This document shows positions 57,328 to 60,000 of a DNA stretch of 60,000 bases, in pieces (the first letter of the stretch is position 1; each line of letters starts with the position of its first letter). This DNA comes from Cryptomeria japonica (lineage: Eukaryota > Streptophyta > Pinopsida > Cupressales > Cupressaceae), in the NCBI RefSeq assembly GCF_030272615.1, contig NC_081412.1, positions 106,214,296 through 106,274,295 on the forward strand. Reading direction: 5' to 3'. The translations under genes and the position numbers were made by a program. The notes below the pieces were generated by a model. It made no database searches. It was not told the DNA's origin and was given only the letters and a program-made list of their open reading frames with translations.

Positions 57328-60000
57328 TCTACCAAAGGTAGGTACTCTTCCCATTTCCTCTGTTGGTCCATGCAGTACATGCGAAGCAGGTCTTCCATAA
57401 TCTGATTTGTCCTTTCTGTCTGACCGTCGGTTTTCGGATGGTATGCGGTGCTAAAATTTAGTTGAGTTCCTAGAGCTGATTGAAGAGTGGTCCAAAACCT
57501 TGAAGTGAATCTTGCATCTCTGTCTGATATGATTTTCTCTGGTATTCCATGCAACCTAAATATCTCTTTAATGAAGCGTCTAGCCAAGGTGGGTGCATCA
57601 TCCGTCAGATTTCCTGGTATAAAGTGTGCCACCTTAGTGGGTTTGTCAATTACCACCATTATTGCATCATGCCTAGAAGGTGACATGGGTAACCCTTGTA
57701 CAAAATCCATGCTAATAACTTGCCACTTATGTTGAGGTACATCGTGCAATTGTAACAATCCAGCTGGGTGTCTATGTTCTGCCTTTACTCTTTGACACTC
57801 CAAACATTTAGCTACGTACTTGACAATATCGCTCTTCAACCCTTGCCAAAAGTATAATTTCTTTAGATCTGCATAAAGTTTGTTAACTCCTGGGTGGCCT
57901 GAATAAGGGGCATTGTGAGCCTCCGACAAGACTACTTCCCTTAAATTCCATGAATTAGGAATATAGATTCTATTATTGTATCTGAGCAACCCATCTTCAT
58001 CTAATGTATACCCTTCGATCTTAGGATCGGTCGGGTTGTGTCTTATAGTTAGTTTGACTTGCTCATACCATGGGTCATGTCCTTGTTCATCCATTACTTG
58101 CCTTTTGAAAGAGGTTTTGAAGGTTGCTATAGTCATCAAGTGTCTCCTCCTACTTAAGGCATCTGCCACCCTATTTTCTTTTCCCTTAATATATTCAATT
58201 TCAAAATCATATTCACTTAGAAACTCTAACCACCTTCTTTGTCTGGCATTTAAGTGAGGTTGGGTAAAGATGTATTTTAGTCCTTGGTTGTCCGACTTAA
58301 GCTCAAAGGGCTTCCCTAGCAAGAAGTGTCTCCACTTTTGCAGGGCATGCACAATTGCTGCCAACTCTAAGTCGTGGGGTGCATAATTGACTTCATGAGT
58401 CTTTAGCTTCCTAGATTCGTAAGCCACTACCCCTTCATCTTGGACAAGTACTCCTCCTAACCCTTCAATAGAAGCATCTGTTATAACTGTGAAGTGTCCA
58501 TTTGGGTCTGGTACCTTTAGAATGGGTGCTAAAGTTAGTTTTCCCTTCAAGATTTGAAATGCCTTATCACTTTGCTCGGTCCATACAAACCTTTTGCCCT
58601 TCCTTTGCAACGAGGTGATGGGGTTTGCTATCTTAGAGAATCCTTCCACAAACCTCCTATAGTAACCTGCTAGCCCCATAAAGCTTCTTACCTCTGAAAC
58701 ATTCTTAGGGATTGGCCATTCTACTATCGCCTTTATTTTATCTGGGTCGACTGCTATTCCTTCCTTTGATATTATATGCCCAAGATAGTGAATCTTTTCC
58801 TCAAAGAAGGCACATTTGGACAATTTTCCATATAACTTATGTTCTCTCAATCTTTGCAAAACAATTTGTAGGTGCACTAAATGTTCCTCTTCATTTCTAG
58901 AGTAAATCAATATGTCATCCAAAAATACCAAAACAAACTTATCCAAGTAGTCATGGAATACACTATTCATTAGGTTCATGAATGCAGCTAGGGCATTAGT
59001 TACTCCAAAAGGAACTACTGTGAATTCATAATGTCCATACCTCGTCCTGAAAGCTGTCTTCGGAATGTCTTCTTCCTTAATTTTGAGTTGATGATACCCT
59101 GACCGGAGATCTATCTTTGAGAAAACTGCCGCTCCTTTCATTTGGTCAAAAAGGTCCTCTATGCGAGGTAAGGGATACCTATTCTTTATGGTGACTTTGT
59201 TCAACATCCTATAGTCGATGCATAGCCTTAAGGTTCCATCCTTCTTCTTAACAAATAAAACTGGCGCTCCCCATGGTGATACACTTGGCCTTATTAATCC
59301 CTTAGCTAAGAGTTCCTCTAATTGCATTTTGAGTTCTTGTAATTCGGTTGTGTTCATCCGGTAAGGTGCCTTTGATACTGGTTCAGCTCCTGGGAGTACT
59401 TGGATAGAAAAGTCAAACTTCCTCTTAGGGGGTAAACCGGGTAGTTCTTCTGGAAAAACATCCTTAAACTCCTTTAAGAAAGGGGTATTTTCAAATGTTG
59501 GTGTATTTTCCTCCTTTCCTTCATCAATTTCAACCATAAAGATTTGTCCTCCTCTTCTCCTTTCCTTCTTTAATTGCATTGCTGAGATAGTTTCTATATT
59601 AATGGGTTTAAACTTTCCTTGGATTTTGACCCTTTTCCCCCCATCATCCAAACATTCAACAACTTTGCTATAACAATCTACATTAGCTTGATGGTCTGCT
59701 AACCAACTCATTCCCATAATCACATCATATAATCCTAAGGGTGCCACATAGAGATCTACCCTTGTTTCGAACTCAGGGAATTGTACCCTTGCCCTCGGTA
59801 AACACTTAGTTACTTCTCTAGTTGCCTTATCCCCATATTGAACCGTCCATGATGACTCCATTTGATTAACTTTTAATGCACATTTGTTTACTAATTCAGG
59901 TGAGATGAAACATTCAGATGATCCAGTGTCAATTAGAATTGATATTGGTTGTCCAAATAGTGTACCTGTAGTTTCCACGGGAACATTCTGGTATCTTCTT
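57243..60000 (-). CDS. Ty3/gypsy chromovirus-type pol polyprotein, partial (PR-RT-RH-IN)
   Basis: The frame is open from the window edge, so gag and the true start lie outside; the GTG at 59978 is not a start. In order, with residues counted from 59978: aspartic protease [13 protein letters not shown] (13-25); RT with CIDYRMLN (253-260), [15 protein letters not shown] (286-300) and catalytic FLDDILIYS (352-360); RNase [15 protein letters not shown] (498-511); integrase HHCC finger (H688, H695, C725, C728) and DDE core, SMDF (D758), SDRDARF (D821) and TDGQTE (E855). Domain order RT-RH-IN defines Ty3/gypsy. No internal stop occurs over about 885 codons. After that the frame diverges through the frameshift near 57327 and ends about 30 codons later. 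The element is young but not autonomous as it stands. Confidence 0.95.
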   Translation of the reverse strand, partial: RRYQNVPVETTGTLFGQPISILIDTGSSECFISPELVNKCALKVNQMESSWTVQYGDKATREVTKCLPRARVQFPEFETRVDLYVAPLGLYDVIMGMSWLADHQANVDCYSKVVECLDDGGKRVKIQGKFKPINIETISAMQLKKERRRGGQIFMVEIDEGKEENTPTFENTPFLKEFKDVFPEELPGLPPKRKFDFSIQVLPGAEPVSKAPYRMNTTELQELKMQLEELLAKGLIRPSVSPWGAPVLFVKKKDGTLRLCIDYRMLNKVTIKNRYPLPRIEDLFDQMKGAAVFSKIDLRSGYHQLKIKEEDIPKTAFRTRYGHYEFTVVPFGVTNALAAFMNLMNSVFHDYLDKFVLVFLDDILIYSRNEEEHLVHLQIVLQRLREHKLYGKLSKCAFFEEKIHYLGHIISKEGIAVDPDKIKAIVEWPIPKNVSEVRSFMGLAGYYRRFVEGFSKIANPITSLQRKGKRFVWTEQSDKAFQILKGKLTLAPILKVPDPNGHFTVITDASIEGLGGVLVQDEGVVAYESRKLKTHEVNYAPHDLELAAIVHALQKWRHFLLGKPFELKSDNQGLKYIFTQPHLNARQRRWLEFLSEYDFEIEYIKGKENRVADALSRRRHLMTIATFKTSFKRQVMDEQGHDPWYEQVKLTIRHNPTDPKIEGYTLDEDGLLRYNNRIYIPNSWNLREVVLSEAHNAPYSGHPGVNKLYADLKKLYFWQGLKSDIVKYVAKCLECQRVKAEHRHPAGLLQLHDVPQHKWQVISMDFVQGLPMSPSRHDAIMVVIDKPTKVAHFIPGNLTDDAPTLARRFIKEIFRLHGIPEKIISDRDARFTSRFWTTLQSALGTQLNFSTAYHPKTDGQTERTNQIMEDLLRMYCMDQQRKWEEYLPLVELPTIIHIKHLWEWHLLKLCMVDHVEHL

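Noticed and set aside
57243-59978. GTG at 59978 as the start of the pol protein
   Set aside because: The frame is open upstream to the window edge with protease-like sequence continuing, so the real start lies outside.

Overview
The window looks like gene-poor, repeat-rich nuclear DNA of a seed plant, most likely a conifer or other gymnosperm. That rests on one host gene fragment (the last exon of a TM9/TMN endomembrane protein) in about 60 kb of layered LTR retrotransposons, hAT and SINE insertions, microsatellites and AT-rich filler. The species assignment is inference. There are no bacterial-style operons, no CRISPR array, and I recognised no tRNA or rRNA gene.

Layout. 1-1250: an array of nine 17-nt stem-loops spaced 166/167 or 43 bp apart. 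1250-3530: non-coding LTR-like DNA with two TATA-like sites and an LTR-type end. 3530-10900: anonymous DNA with several short tandem duplications. 10900-17375: a decayed minus-strand Ty3/gypsy element (gag zinc knuckle, protease, RT, RNase H, integrase). It is cut by a 307-bp SINE (13756-14062) and an 886-bp hAT-like element (14331-15216), each with 8-bp target duplications. 17835-18690: a decayed hAT transposase on the minus strand. 20152-20371: the TM9SF/TMN terminal exon (+). 22110-26600: decayed Ty1/copia pieces (+), with a 237-bp duplication inside integrase.

29380-40135: one long CT-rich tract split by two insertions. The first is a complete 8.0-kb LTR element (29940-37951, TSD CCCAT). 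The second is a 1.07-kb solo LTR (38013-39081, TSD CACAC). The 8-kb element has LTRs, an initiator-Met tRNA primer site and five polypurine-tract-like repeats, but no protease, integrase, RT or RNase H. It carries a coiled-coil gag-like frame with five CCHC knuckles and a second frame of about 1,140 codons that I do not recognise. 41260-42400: a foldback element with tandem-repeated arms. 43386-43548: a (GA)n microsatellite. 43970-44300: a LINE zf-RVT remnant (-). 45400-46614: a probable minus-strand LTR.

48273-52655: a complete, young-looking 4.4-kb LTR element (361-bp LTRs, TSD TGTTG). It has almost no coding sequence; the interior is filled with tandem arrays and more than a dozen perfect or near-perfect short stem-loops, several with paired, structure-preserving differences. 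52930-56600: LTR-like and repeat DNA. 56590-60000: the 3' half of a Ty3/gypsy chromovirus-type element on the minus strand, with nearly intact pol broken by one frameshift and running off the window.

The best candidates for something undescribed are the hairpin-filled non-autonomous LTR element, the pol-less five-knuckle element with a large second frame, and the regularly spaced hairpin array at the left edge.
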